Shown here: piece by piece, positions 7,825 through 16,729 of the stretch
Numbering within the stretch: the first letter of the stretch is position 1
How the letters are laid out: the number at the start of each line of letters is the position of its first letter
Assembly: GCF_014695395.1 (NCBI RefSeq)
Contig: NZ_JACJOF010000025.1
Span: 1 to 64,000 of the forward strand
Length of the DNA: 64,000 bases
Direction of reading: 5' to 3'
Source: Nodosilinea sp. FACHB-131
GTDB lineage: Bacteria > Cyanobacteriota > Cyanobacteriia > Phormidesmidales > Phormidesmidaceae
Position numbers and translations under genes: made by a program
Notes under the pieces: model-generated
Database searches by the model: none
Seen by the model: the letters and a program-made list of their open reading frames with translations, nothing else
Told to the model about the DNA's origin: nothing

Positions 7825-10164
7825 ATGCTCCACTACCTCCCCATCTCCCTCACCCTCCTCACATTCCTCATCGTCGTTATCCTCCTCATCCCCTCCCTCC
7901 GCCGCACCCTCATCTCCACTCCCCTTGGCAAAGTCGCTCGCAAACAGCTGCCCAAAATCTCCGACACCGAGCGGGCTGCGATCGAAGCAGGCCAGGTCTG
8001 GGTCGAGGGCGAATTCTTCTCTGGCCAGCCCGACTGGCAAAGGATGCTCAACGAGCCCTACCCCCAGGTGCCGCCCGACGTGCAGGCCTTCCTCGACGGG
8101 CCGGTGGAGCAGGTCTGCCAAATGGCCACCGACTGGGAGATCTACCAGCGCAAAGACCTGCCCCCGGCGGTGTGGAAGTTTCTCAAGCACGAAAAATTCT
8201 TCGGCATGATGATTCCCCAAGAGTTTGGCGGCTTGGGTTTCTCGAATTTGGCCTACAGCGCTGTGATGGTGAAGCTGGCTTCCCGCTCCTTTACCCACGT
8301 AGCCACGGTGGGGGTGACCAATTCCCTCGGCCCAGCCAAGCTGCTGCTGCGCTACGGCACCCCCGAGCAAAAGGCCCGCTACCTACCGCGCCTAGCTATT
8401 GGCGAAGAGATTCCCTGCTTTGCCCTCACCGAACCCCTGGCCGGGTCTGACGCCGCCAGTCTCACCTCGCGCGGTGAAGTATTTAAAGGAGAAGACGGCC
8501 AGCTGTATCTGCGGCTGAACTGGAAGAAGCGGTATATCACCCTGGGGGCGATCGCAACGCTGCTCGGTCTCGCCTTCCGCCTCTATGACCCCGACAATTT
8601 GTTGGGGCTAGGGCATGACGTGGGCATCACCTGCGCCCTAGTGCCAAGGGAAACCCCTGGCGTTGTCATCGACCATCGCCATGACCCCATGGGCGTACCC
8701 TTCTTTAACTCTCCCATCGAGGGCCACGACGTAGTGCTGCCCATCGACCAGATCATCGGCGGTGTTGCCCAGGCAGGGCAGGGTTGGAAGATGCTGATGC
8801 AGACTTTGGCGGCGGGTCGGGGTATTAGCTTCCCCGCCACCTGTACTGGGGTGGCCAAGTTAGTATCGCGGGTGGCCAGCGCTCACAGCGTCGTACGTCA
8901 GCAGTTTGGCCTGCCCATCGGTCGCTTCGAGGGGGTCGAAGAACCGCTCGCCCGCATTGCCGGGTTGACTTACGTGGTTGATGCCGCTCGCCTCTACACC
9001 TGTGGCGCGGTGGATAGTGGAGCGCAACCGGCGGTGGTGAGCGCGATCGCCAAGTACCAAAGCACCGAGCTAGCCCGCACCATCGTCAACGACGGCATGG
9101 ATATCCTCGGCGGTTCCGGCATCTGCCGGGGGCCGCGCAACCTGCTGGCCAACGTCTATACCGCTATCCCCATCGCCGTCACCGTTGAGGGAGCCAACAT
9201 TCTCACCCGCACCTTAATGATCTTTGGCCAGGGCGTCATCCGCTGCCACCCCTACCTCTACGACGAAATTCAGGCTCTCTACGACAGCGACTGGCTCGCC
9301 TTTGACCGGCTGCTGTGGGGCCATGTTGGCGCGTTTATCCACAACGTCGGGAGCTCCACTGGGCTGGGTCTCACCCAGGGGCGATTGGCCAAGGCTCCTG
9401 TCGTCGGTCCCACCGCCCGCTACTACCGCAAACTCTCCTGGGCTTCGGCCACCTTCGCCGTTCTCACCGATGTCGCGCTAATCCGCTACGGCGGCAGCCT
9501 CAAGCGCCACGAAAACCTCACTGGCCGCTACGCCGATGCCCTCTCCTGGCTCTACCTGACCAGCGCCGTGCTGCGCCGGTTTGAGGCCGAAGGGCAACCC
9601 GACGCCGACCTGGCGACAGTGCGGTGGGCGGCTCACTATGGCCTGGTTCAAATTCAAACCGCCTTTGAGGGCATTGTCAGCAACCTGTCTCTCCCGGTAG
9701 TTGGGCCACTGCTGAAACCGCTGATAGGGCTTGGCCTCCGGCTAAATCCCCTAGCGACCCTGCCCACGGATGCCCTGGGTCACCAGGTCGCCAAGGATCT
9801 GCAAACGGCTGGGGAAATGCGCGATCGCCTCACCGCAGGCATCTACTTGCCCACCGACCCCACCGAAGCCCTGGGCCGTCTGGAGCAGGCTCTCCGCTTC
9901 AGCCATCAGGCCGACCCCATTCACCGCCGCCTCAAAGACGCCGTTCGCACCGGTCAGCTCGCGACTGATGGTTCAGAATCCCTAGAAACCCTGGCCCACC
10001 GAGCAGGTCTGCTAACCCAGCCCGAGTGGGATGTGCTGACAGCAGCAGATGAAGCCCGTAAGGACGCCATCCAGGTCGATGCTTTTACCTTTGAGGAGTA
10101 TGCGGCGGGCAGCACAGTAGATCTGACTAGCATCCCTCAGCCCTTACTATCGGATCGAGGCTAA
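7825..10164 (+). CDS. fadE: Acyl-CoA dehydrogenase, FadE type
   Basis: 779-aa flavoprotein predicted to catalyse the first oxidation of beta-oxidation (acyl-CoA to trans-2-enoyl-CoA). The N-terminus is a membrane segment (about residues 5-28, Leu/Ile/Val-rich), as in the large FadE class of E. coli (814 aa). Acyl-CoA dehydrogenase signatures are CFALTEPLAGSDAAS and, later, GGSGICRGPRN. Length fits FadE, not the ~400-aa short-chain class. I chose the ATG at 7825 because the upstream in-frame codons fall in an AT-rich intergenic repeat and the hydrophobic segment follows immediately. Last gene of the beta-oxidation run. Confidence 0.92.
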   Translation: MLHYLPISLTLLTFLIVVILLIPSLRRTLISTPLGKVARKQLPKISDTERAAIEAGQVWVEGEFFSGQPDWQRMLNEPYPQVPPDVQAFLDGPVEQVCQMATDWEIYQRKDLPPAVWKFLKHEKFFGMMIPQEFGGLGFSNLAYSAVMVKLASRSFTHVATVGVTNSLGPAKLLLRYGTPEQKARYLPRLAIGEEIPCFALTEPLAGSDAASLTSRGEVFKGEDGQLYLRLNWKKRYITLGAIATLLGLAFRLYDPDNLLGLGHDVGITCALVPRETPGVVIDHRHDPMGVPFFNSPIEGHDVVLPIDQIIGGVAQAGQGWKMLMQTLAAGRGISFPATCTGVAKLVSRVASAHSVVRQQFGLPIGRFEGVEEPLARIAGLTYVVDAARLYTCGAVDSGAQPAVVSAIAKYQSTELARTIVNDGMDILGGSGICRGPRNLLANVYTAIPIAVTVEGANILTRTLMIFGQGVIRCHPYLYDEIQALYDSDWLAFDRLLWGHVGAFIHNVGSSTGLGLTQGRLAKAPVVGPTARYYRKLSWASATFAVLTDVALIRYGGSLKRHENLTGRYADALSWLYLTSAVLRRFEAEGQPDADLATVRWAAHYGLVQIQTAFEGIVSNLSLPVVGPLLKPLIGLGLRLNPLATLPTDALGHQVAKDLQTAGEMRDRLTAGIYLPTDPTEALGRLEQALRFSHQADPIHRRLKDAVRTGQLATDGSESLETLAHRAGLLTQPEWDVLTAADEARKDAIQVDAFTFEEYAAGSTVDLTSIPQPLLSDRG

Positions 10165-10312
10165 TCCTGTTTTGAGACTTAAAAAAGTCAAGTTGGGACT
10201 TCCTTGGATGTAAAGGAGTCCCAGCTTGAGACTGTTAATCGCGGTTAGCCTCAATTTCTTTGCCGGGTTGGTCAAGACGCGGTTCAGCATCCATAAATTT
10301 GTACAGACTCGA

Positions 10313-10966
10313 TTAAGGCTGGCACACCACGCTGACCGACTCAACTAGCTCGCCATCCACAGCAATTTTTAGCCAGCAGGATGAGTTCGCCGTGTAGTAC
10401 TCCATAAAACGACCATCCTCGCGATCGCTCACTATCGGCTCACCATAGCGTTCGCGCACCTGCTCAAAATCCATGCCAGGGCAAACTCCCGCTGGGGTGC
10501 AATATTGGTCGCTGGTGCTAGTCATGCCGATCACCGTCCCTCCCTCCATCAAAACGATGAAACTGGGGTAGTCGAGCTGACTATAAAACGAGCTGCTCAC
10601 TTGACTCGGTTGACCAAATTCACGAATGACTGTCTTCCCCTCATCCCCAATTGAAAGACCACCTAGGCGAAGTTCTTGCTCCGGCAAATCTTGCGATTGC
10701 AATGCAGGAGATTGCTCAGCCACAGTCTGCGTCTCCTGACTCAGGCTCGTAGGCATGTTTTCTTCTGCGCTGGCCTGCTCTACCTGGGGTGATAAGTTAG
10801 TTGATGCTTCGGGCAAAGAATTGTTGGATAAGTCAGACTCGACTGAAAAAATCGGCTCAACATTAGCTGTAGTCGAGCTAGTACAGCCCATGAATATAAA
10901 TCCAGCTAAACCCGAACCAATCACACTGAGTAAAGCCGGACAATCAAACTTCCAACTTTTCCACAT
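10313..10966 (-). CDS. Predicted lipoprotein, unknown function
   Basis: 217-aa protein with an N-terminal hydrophobic segment ending in a lipobox (FIFMGC near residue 27), followed by a Ser/Thr/Asn-rich linker and a C-terminal globular part. That part (LGGLSIGDEGKTVIREFG, later GMDFEQVRERYGEP) resembles small repeated SmpA/BamE-like or bacterial lipoprotein folds, but I cannot assign a family. The ATG at 10966 lies 1 nt after the stop of the upstream lipoprotein gene (TGAAATG), so the two are likely translationally coupled. An upstream in-frame start would overlap that gene and bury the signal peptide. Confidence 0.7.
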   Translation of the reverse strand: MWKSWKFDCPALLSVIGSGLAGFIFMGCTSSTTANVEPIFSVESDLSNNSLPEASTNLSPQVEQASAEENMPTSLSQETQTVAEQSPALQSQDLPEQELRLGGLSIGDEGKTVIREFGQPSQVSSSFYSQLDYPSFIVLMEGGTVIGMTSTSDQYCTPAGVCPGMDFEQVRERYGEPIVSDREDGRFMEYYTANSSCWLKIAVDGELVESVSVVCQP

Positions 10967-10967
10967 T

Positions 10968-11690
10968 TCAATTGCCCTGCTCAGATAGACTTTCTTCCAC
11001 CGATCGCCATCCGTTTTCAGTGCATACCCCGGCTTCATCGGGGCGAGGAAGGCACCAGTAATTTTCACCGTCAGATATTACCCCCTGTTGAATATAAGTT
11101 AGCTCTACCAGAGGATTCCATTCTTTCTCGCCCATTTCATCGTAATAGCGATACTGGTCGCCAAAAACCTCTAGTCCCTGGTCAGTACCGCCCATCACAT
11201 ACAACCCATCCAAAATGGGCGGCGATGCCGTGGCTTCATAAAGCTCTGACTCGCAGGGCTCATCTTCCCCATTACAGCCGCTGATCACGTCACCATCCTC
11301 AGATATTTTAGAGATGGTGTTTCCCTCTATCCGCAAGCGCTCTCCATCCTCCAGAATCAGAGGATTAGAAAACTGTCCCCGATAGAGCACAGAACTGCTC
11401 TCGGTGCCGTGCTGTTCCACAGTAGTCGCGCCATCCAGTTCAATGGTGATCGATTGTCCGGTGCCATTGCCGCTGTAGAAATTGAAGTAGCGATCGCCAA
11501 AAAATGGCGGCTCTTTTGCCGAGTCTGAGCTGCTAGAGGACTCATTTAAGGCTGTTGTTGGGGCGTAATTAGCATCTGCCAAAGTACCAGGAGGCGTGAC
11601 GTTAGCACATCCAGTCATGAACCCAGATAGCCCGACCAGGGCAATGGCGGAAACGCGAGTTGGCCACAATTGCAAACGTCTTTTCAGCAT
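10968..11690 (-). CDS. Predicted lipoprotein, unknown function
   Basis: 240-aa protein with a signal peptide and lipobox (GFMTGC near residue 23 from the ATG at 11690). The rest is rich in Ser, Asp, Glu and Gly and contains paired cysteines (SGCNGEDEPC), consistent with an exported protein. Earlier in-frame starts exist to 11786, but they would place the signal peptide 30+ residues in. It abuts the next lipoprotein gene by 1 nt. No recognised domain. Confidence 0.68.
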   Translation of the reverse strand: MLKRRLQLWPTRVSAIALVGLSGFMTGCANVTPPGTLADANYAPTTALNESSSSSDSAKEPPFFGDRYFNFYSGNGTGQSITIELDGATTVEQHGTESSSVLYRGQFSNPLILEDGERLRIEGNTISKISEDGDVISGCNGEDEPCESELYEATASPPILDGLYVMGGTDQGLEVFGDQYRYYDEMGEKEWNPLVELTYIQQGVISDGENYWCLPRPDEAGVCTENGWRSVEESLSEQGN

Positions 11691-11874
11691 AAGAATTTCG
11701 TTTAATGGGCTGTGCTTTATAGGTGATGTAGCCATCAATGGAGGCGGCATCACCGCAGAAATAAGCGGGCGATCGCCCGTAATCACCCCGATCCAAACCT
11801 ACCAGAGGAGTTTTGCCCATAAAAAAGCGCCAGATTCTAAACTGGACTCAGTTTTCTACGGCAACAACACCCCC

Positions 11875-12720
11875 CTACAGCGCTGGAGGCAGTCCGGTTT
11901 GAAGATAGTTGGCATAACCGCGCCAAAAGTCGGGATGGTCGTAAGGGTCGAGCTGCCAGGTTGGGTTGGCCTCATACAGCTGAGCCAGTTGTTCTAGGGT
12001 CTCCAGTATGGGCTGCTGGGTCGTAGTGGGTAGAGCCGTAAACCATCGGGCGAGTTCTTGCCCCGCCACTTCTGGGTCCTCATCTGAGCTGAAGTATCGA
12101 TCGCCTATATTCAACTTAATTAGCAGGCTGAGATAGCGCTCGTAGGGCTCGGGATACCCTGGCTTAGTAGCAATCACCTGGCGATAAAGATCGAGCGCCT
12201 GCTCCAAATCCTCTTGCTGGTCGTACAGACGGTTGGCGATCGCCCACTGTTGCTCAGTAGGCGTCGCTTGCTGCACCGTGACCTGACACCAACGCTCGTC
12301 AACTAAGTTGTCGGGAGAACCCATCGGTTCGGTTTCGCCAAGCAAATTTCTAATTGGGGTAGTTTGCACCACCCGATAGCGATAGAGCCCAGCATTTTGA
12401 TCATCAATTCGCACCACCACACTATCGCTATAGGGGGTCTGCATGATGTAGTCGCCGAGTATGAGATCAACGCGCAGGTCACTCACAAATTCGGGATAGC
12501 AGGACGGCGCTGGGTCATCTGGGCTCGTTGCCACGTTAATAGAAATGACATCCCCCGGTTCAGCAACAAAGCTATAAACCCCGCTTTCGTCAGGGTCGGG
12601 GGACACTTCTAAGCTCACCAGGGTAGGAGCCTTTGGCTGGGCCGATGCTGATGCGGCTAGGGCTAGCAGGGGCAACACCCAGCCAAAGGAGCGCATTGTA
12701 ATAGTTGATATTGGAGCCAT
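11875..12720 (-). CDS. Exported protein with TPR-like C-terminus, unknown function
   Basis: 281-aa protein from the ATG at 12720, with a signal peptide ending near ASASAQ. The N-terminal half is a beta-rich domain (repeated V/I-x-V strands and two cysteines). The C-terminal half has tetratricopeptide-like character (IANRLYDQQEDLEQALDLYR followed by PGYPEPYERYLSLL). The open frame runs further upstream to 12849, but that part has no signal-peptide logic. Same strand as two lipoproteins downstream; possibly an envelope-associated cluster. Confidence 0.65.
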   Translation of the reverse strand: MAPISTITMRSFGWVLPLLALAASASAQPKAPTLVSLEVSPDPDESGVYSFVAEPGDVISINVATSPDDPAPSCYPEFVSDLRVDLILGDYIMQTPYSDSVVVRIDDQNAGLYRYRVVQTTPIRNLLGETEPMGSPDNLVDERWCQVTVQQATPTEQQWAIANRLYDQQEDLEQALDLYRQVIATKPGYPEPYERYLSLLIKLNIGDRYFSSDEDPEVAGQELARWFTALPTTTQQPILETLEQLAQLYEANPTWQLDPYDHPDFWRGYANYLQTGLPPAL

Positions 12721-12917
12721 AGGATCGTTTATTTGGGGGCGACTAACCGTGTCTGGGTTAGTCTTCTCCGACGAAAGCCAGCATTCCGCAAAACTTAGAT
12801 GTAGTTTTGAAGAATTACTTCGTCCAGAGCTTAAACCCGAGTTCAACATCCCAATGCAAAAACGGGCCGCCTCCCAGGGGTAAACGCATTTGCCTTGGTG
12901 AGAACCAACATTTGGTA

Positions 12918-13982
12918 TTACAGCCCCGACAACCGCACCTTGTAGGGGATTTCTTCGATCGGCACGTCTTCAACGTCCCAGTCGTCGTAGCGCAGCTGGA
13001 GCCGCTTTTCTCCGGCATACCCCACCAGCTTGCCGCCGTAGTGTTTAGCCTCGGTGCCCAAGCTTTGGATGCGCACCATGCCGTTGAACACCGTAGCGCG
13101 AGCCAGGTAAATTACCAGGTCATCCCGAGAAGGACGATTCACCGTTGTGCTGGCGGTCAGGTGCCCCAGGCCGCGCTCATCCATTTCCTGCCCCAAGGCC
13201 AGGGCCGTATTGCGAATGCCGCGAATCGCCACGATCGCCGCTGCCACCGCCATGGTGATATCGACCCCTTCATCGGTCAAAATTTGCTGGGTCGATAAAA
13301 ACTGAAAATTGCGCTCCCCCAGATCGTTGCGAATGCGGCGGTGAATCAAATTCTCTGACTGGTATTCGGTCAGTGCCCCTACGATCGCCCCACAGGCCGC
13401 CCGAGGTTCTCGCCAGGGAGACTCGCGGGTTTTGCCATAGACCTGCTTGCCATCTTCTTGAATGCGCCCCACGTGGGTCTTGAGATCGATCGCTACCAGC
13501 GAGATCGACTGCGGATTGCCTTCATAGACCCGCCGCTTGAGCTTTTCATCTAGCTCGTGGGCGACAGTGACATGGGCTAGGGTGGCCCCATTATCGGTGC
13601 CGCCCCCGGCGGGGAAAAACGCCTCTAGCTTGAGTTCGCCAATCTCAGACAGGGTCGCAAACCGGGAGGCCACCACGTCGCGGTAGCGCTTTGTCGCCTC
13701 GCCCTGGTGGATGCGATCGCCGCAGTTGGTGTAGGCCAGCGTCGTCACCGCGCTGGGTAAATTCATGTCGGCTCCGCAGGCCTGAATATCCGTCGGGCTG
13801 GCCCCAGCAAATTGCAGCTCGTCGCGCAGCAGTTGCAGCCCCTTGATCAGCGCATAGCGATCGCTGACGATCTCGTTTAAATAGTTGTGATAGGCATTGC
13901 GCTCCATTCCGAAGCTGGCGGGCAGCTGCCAAAATCGCTCAATTCGCACCTGGCTTGGGGCAGCGTCAAAGGGCAAAGTCAT
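12918..13982 (-). CDS. Conserved hypothetical protein, soluble
   Basis: 354-aa protein without signal peptide or membrane segments. Notable stretches are FFPAGGGTDNGATLAHVTVAHE and EILDEGVDITMAVAAAIVAIRGIRN-type helices (shortened here). I do not recognise the family. Codon use and HIP1 sites match the neighbours, so it is probably a native cyanobacterial gene. Its upstream region (14040-14439) is shared with a divergent lipoprotein gene. Confidence 0.6.
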   Translation of the reverse strand: MTLPFDAAPSQVRIERFWQLPASFGMERNAYHNYLNEIVSDRYALIKGLQLLRDELQFAGASPTDIQACGADMNLPSAVTTLAYTNCGDRIHQGEATKRYRDVVASRFATLSEIGELKLEAFFPAGGGTDNGATLAHVTVAHELDEKLKRRVYEGNPQSISLVAIDLKTHVGRIQEDGKQVYGKTRESPWREPRAACGAIVGALTEYQSENLIHRRIRNDLGERNFQFLSTQQILTDEGVDITMAVAAAIVAIRGIRNTALALGQEMDERGLGHLTASTTVNRPSRDDLVIYLARATVFNGMVRIQSLGTEAKHYGGKLVGYAGEKRLQLRYDDWDVEDVPIEEIPYKVRLSGL

Positions 13983-14439
13983 GGAAAGTAGACCCTTTTG
14001 GGTGAAATGGCTGGTTTGAACTCATGCCATAGTAAGCGGTCTAGCTCAAAAATCATCCCCTTAAAATAGCCTTAAGCGGAGACGGAACTTCTTTACATCT
14101 CAGCAGTCTTACACTAAGTCCACTAAGCATTCAAATGAGACGAATTAAAAGATAGTTGAGTCTCATTGTGGGACTTTGATCTTTCTGAGTGTGTTTGGGA
14201 TGCGATCGCACATCTTCCACCTCACCATCTTGTAGGTTAGGCATCCTGCCTGCTCTTGGATAGCCGTCTCAGCTGTCCTGCATTATTAAATCCTTACTCC
14301 CTAACTCTTGTTCGCTAAAGTCTTTCGCTAGCTAAAGGTTTCGGTAATTAACAACAGCGTGCGCAAAACCGATATCGTCCTATATTTTCAGTATTTTGTT
14401 GTCCTAAATACATTAATGAGCCCTTACTGAGATAAAACC
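13983..14439. promoter_or_regulatory. Divergent intergenic region with an 8-bp inverted repeat
   Basis: This 457-bp gap separates two divergent genes and must hold both promoters. AATGAGAC (14134-14141) is repeated inverted at 14160-14167 across an 18-nt AT-rich loop, and AGGCATCCTGCCT near 14240 is a small palindrome. No clear paired -35/-10 is visible. It contains one HIP1 site and no gene. Confidence 0.4.
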
Positions 14440-14922
14440 ATGCTTAAACCCTTCGGCCTTTCTGCCCTAGCCGCCAGTGCATTGTTGATGACCTTGGCCG
14501 CCTGCCAGCCTACGGCCACCACCCCTGACACCAGCGAAGACACCACCACCGAAGCCCCCGTTGCTGAGGCACCAGACAGTGATGCCACCGTTGTTGGCGA
14601 TCGCACCGACTACACCGAAGTGCCCGTGCCTGGCGGGGCCGTCGGGGAAGAGCCCACCGAAATCGCCCTTGCCGCCTTTGGTAGCACCGAGCCGGGGGAA
14701 GGCAACTTTGAGGAAGAGGTTGAACTGGTAGGGCAAACCGACGACCAGGCTTTGGTAGTTCTTACCCAAACCGGCCTCGCCGATGACTCCGTCAATGGCA
14801 CGCGCTATCGCCTGGAGTTTGTGCCCGAGGGCGACCAGTGGCGGCTCGACTGGGCTGGTAGCCAGGTGCGCTGCCAACCCGACCGTGGCTCCCAAGAGTG
14901 GTCTACCGACCTGTGTATATAG
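14440..14922 (+). CDS. Small predicted lipoprotein
   Basis: 160-aa protein with a signal peptide and lipobox (LAAC, Cys near residue 22), then a Thr/Asp/Glu/Pro-rich tether of about 60 residues and a compact C-terminal domain (RYRLEFVPEGDQWRLDWAGSQ) with two cysteines. This resembles small cyanobacterial periplasmic lipoproteins of unknown role. It lies about 100 bp upstream of the phosphofructokinase gene on the same strand. Confidence 0.7.
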   Translation: MLKPFGLSALAASALLMTLAACQPTATTPDTSEDTTTEAPVAEAPDSDATVVGDRTDYTEVPVPGGAVGEEPTEIALAAFGSTEPGEGNFEEEVELVGQTDDQALVVLTQTGLADDSVNGTRYRLEFVPEGDQWRLDWAGSQVRCQPDRGSQEWSTDLCI

Positions 14923-15025
14923 AAGATTATTCTCCATTAAGACTGTTAAAGACTATTGAAGAAGGTAATCTGCAAGGCTCGATTGGCTTGAGGATTGAGG
15001 AGATCAGCCCTTCGGACACCGTTCT

Positions 15026-16237
15026 ATGACATCCATTCAGCGCATTGGCATTCTCACCAGCGGCGGCGACTGCCCCGGTCTCAACGCCGTCATTCGAGCG
15101 GTGGTTAAATGCGCTAACCGGCGCGGGTGGGATGTCATTGGCATACCCTACAGCACCGACGGGTTTATGCAGGTGGCCGACGGGCAGTACGAGCCTGAAA
15201 ACTTACTGCTCACCGACCACGGCTACGATATCCCCGGCATTTTGCAGGGGATAGACGTGCTGCAATTTCTGAGCGGCACCATCCTGGGCTCGCTCAGAAA
15301 AAGCCGCTTCGACGGGCCTGATCAGATCAGCAAAATCTTGGCGGGCTACGAAAAACTCAACCTTGACGCCCTGATCGCGATCGGCGGCGACGGCAGCCTC
15401 GACATCATCTATGACCTGGCCCAGCGCGGCGGCTGGAACCTGATTGGCATTCCCAAAACTATCGACAACGACGTACCGTTTACCGAAAAATCCATTGGGT
15501 TCAACACAGCGGTGCAGACGGTAAACAGCGCCCTCTACGACCTCACCTTTACCGCCGCCAGCCACGATCGCGTCATGGTGGTCGAAGTCATGGGTCGCGA
15601 CGCGGGGCATTTAGCTCTCCACGGCGGCATTGCGGGCGGGGCCGACGTCATTCTCATTCCCGAACTGGTGCCTGACCTGAGCCCCCTCGTGGTCACCCAG
15701 ATCTGCCAGCACATCGCCGATCTGCGCCAGCGGGGCCGCAAGTTTGCCCTAGTGGTGGTGGCCGAGGGCGTCCACGGCGAAGACGGCAAACCCCAGCACC
15801 TGATTGGTGAATCTCTGGCGACGGCGATCGCCGATCGCAGCCGCACCCTCTGCCAAACCGGCGAAACCGCCTACTGCGACATGGACCGAGTCGAAACTCG
15901 CGCCATGGTGCTGGGCCACATCCAGCGCAGCGGCATCCCCACCGCCAGCGATCGCCTCTTGGCCTCAGCCTTTGGCCGCAAAGCCGTGGATCTGATTGCT
16001 GAAGGCCGCTACAACCGTTTGGTGGTTTGGGAAGCGGGCCGGGTCCGCTCTAAAGACCTCAGCGATGTGATCGCCACCGTGCGCGAGTGCCATCTGCGCG
16101 GCATTTGTCCCAGCCCAGTCGAAACCGACAGCACCATGGTCAAAGTGGCCCGGTCATTGGGCATCTATGTGGGCGATCCCAATACGCTGCCCGACCCGAA
16201 GGCCGTCATGCAGGAAATACCGGCGATCGCTCAGTGA
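15026..16237 (+). CDS. pfkA: 6-phosphofructokinase
   Basis: 403-aa glycolytic kinase (fructose 6-phosphate to fructose 1,6-bisphosphate). The N-terminus RIGILTSGGDCPGLNAVIRA, the phosphoryl-donor loop GGDGS, the catalytic PKTIDNDVP and VMGRDAGHLALHGGIAGGAD are all visible. The donor loop has Gly where pyrophosphate-dependent enzymes carry Asp, suggesting ATP, while the Lys in PKTIDND is the residue found in PPi enzymes; this mixed signature is characteristic of the mixed-substrate PFK group. Length exceeds the 320-aa E. coli PfkA, as expected for that group. HIP1 sites and codon use are native. Confidence 0.93.
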   Translation: MTSIQRIGILTSGGDCPGLNAVIRAVVKCANRRGWDVIGIPYSTDGFMQVADGQYEPENLLLTDHGYDIPGILQGIDVLQFLSGTILGSLRKSRFDGPDQISKILAGYEKLNLDALIAIGGDGSLDIIYDLAQRGGWNLIGIPKTIDNDVPFTEKSIGFNTAVQTVNSALYDLTFTAASHDRVMVVEVMGRDAGHLALHGGIAGGADVILIPELVPDLSPLVVTQICQHIADLRQRGRKFALVVVAEGVHGEDGKPQHLIGESLATAIADRSRTLCQTGETAYCDMDRVETRAMVLGHIQRSGIPTASDRLLASAFGRKAVDLIAEGRYNRLVVWEAGRVRSKDLSDVIATVRECHLRGICPSPVETDSTMVKVARSLGIYVGDPNTLPDPKAVMQEIPAIAQ

Positions 16238-16280
16238 CGCTAACGGGTTGAGCGAGCAAGCGTTTGTCCGGTTAACCCGT
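16238..16280. terminator. Possible bidirectional hairpin between convergent genes
   Basis: ACGGGTT shortly after the pfkA stop is repeated inverted as AACCCGT near 16275, enclosing a loop of about 25 nt. It lies between pfkA (plus) and a convergent hypothetical gene (minus). There is no strong T-run, so this is a weak call. Confidence 0.3.
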
Positions 16281-16729
16281 CAGTACACTAAGTTTGGATA
16301 CTCCGCCACATCAAACTCAAAGCAGTGGCGACCTTCGGGGTGCTGCCAGCGCTCGGCATCGGGGTTTGAGTTTTGATCGCTGAAGCGGTGGGTGCTGCTG
16401 TCGGTATCGAAGGTGGCACAGAGGTTAAAGTCGCGATCGCCTAGCCGCTCATACTCATAGGGCTGATTGGTCAGCGGGTCGTTGCGCAATTCGATCGCAT
16501 TCAGGGTAGCGGGCAGCTCAAAGCTGTCGTCATCAGCCAGATATTGCTCGTGGAGTCGCTGGGCGATCGCCGCCACATCCTGCAACCGCTGGCGATCGGC
16601 GGCAATCTCTCGTTGCCGCCCCGGCGTGCCCAGCACCCAGAAGCCAGCGACGATCGCTAATCCTACCGCCGCCGTGGCTACTGCCGCAAACGCTCGGTCA
16701 AAAGTTTGATTGTCAAACGTCTTATTCAT
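16280..16729 (-). CDS. Membrane-anchored prepilin-like small protein
   Basis: 149-aa protein with one N-terminal membrane segment (about residues 14-34) followed by a helix (ADRQRLQDVAAIAQRLHEQY) and a small globular domain (LPATLNAIELRNDPLTNQPY, then LCATFDT). This layout resembles pseudopilin-like proteins, where a DPxTxxPY motif follows the long helix, but there is no clear prepilin peptidase site. It overlaps the upstream DUF5671-like gene by 8 bp, so the two are surely co-expressed. Confidence 0.6.
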   Translation of the reverse strand: MNKTFDNQTFDRAFAAVATAAVGLAIVAGFWVLGTPGRQREIAADRQRLQDVAAIAQRLHEQYLADDDSFELPATLNAIELRNDPLTNQPYEYERLGDRDFNLCATFDTDSSTHRFSDQNSNPDAERWQHPEGRHCFEFDVAEYPNLVY

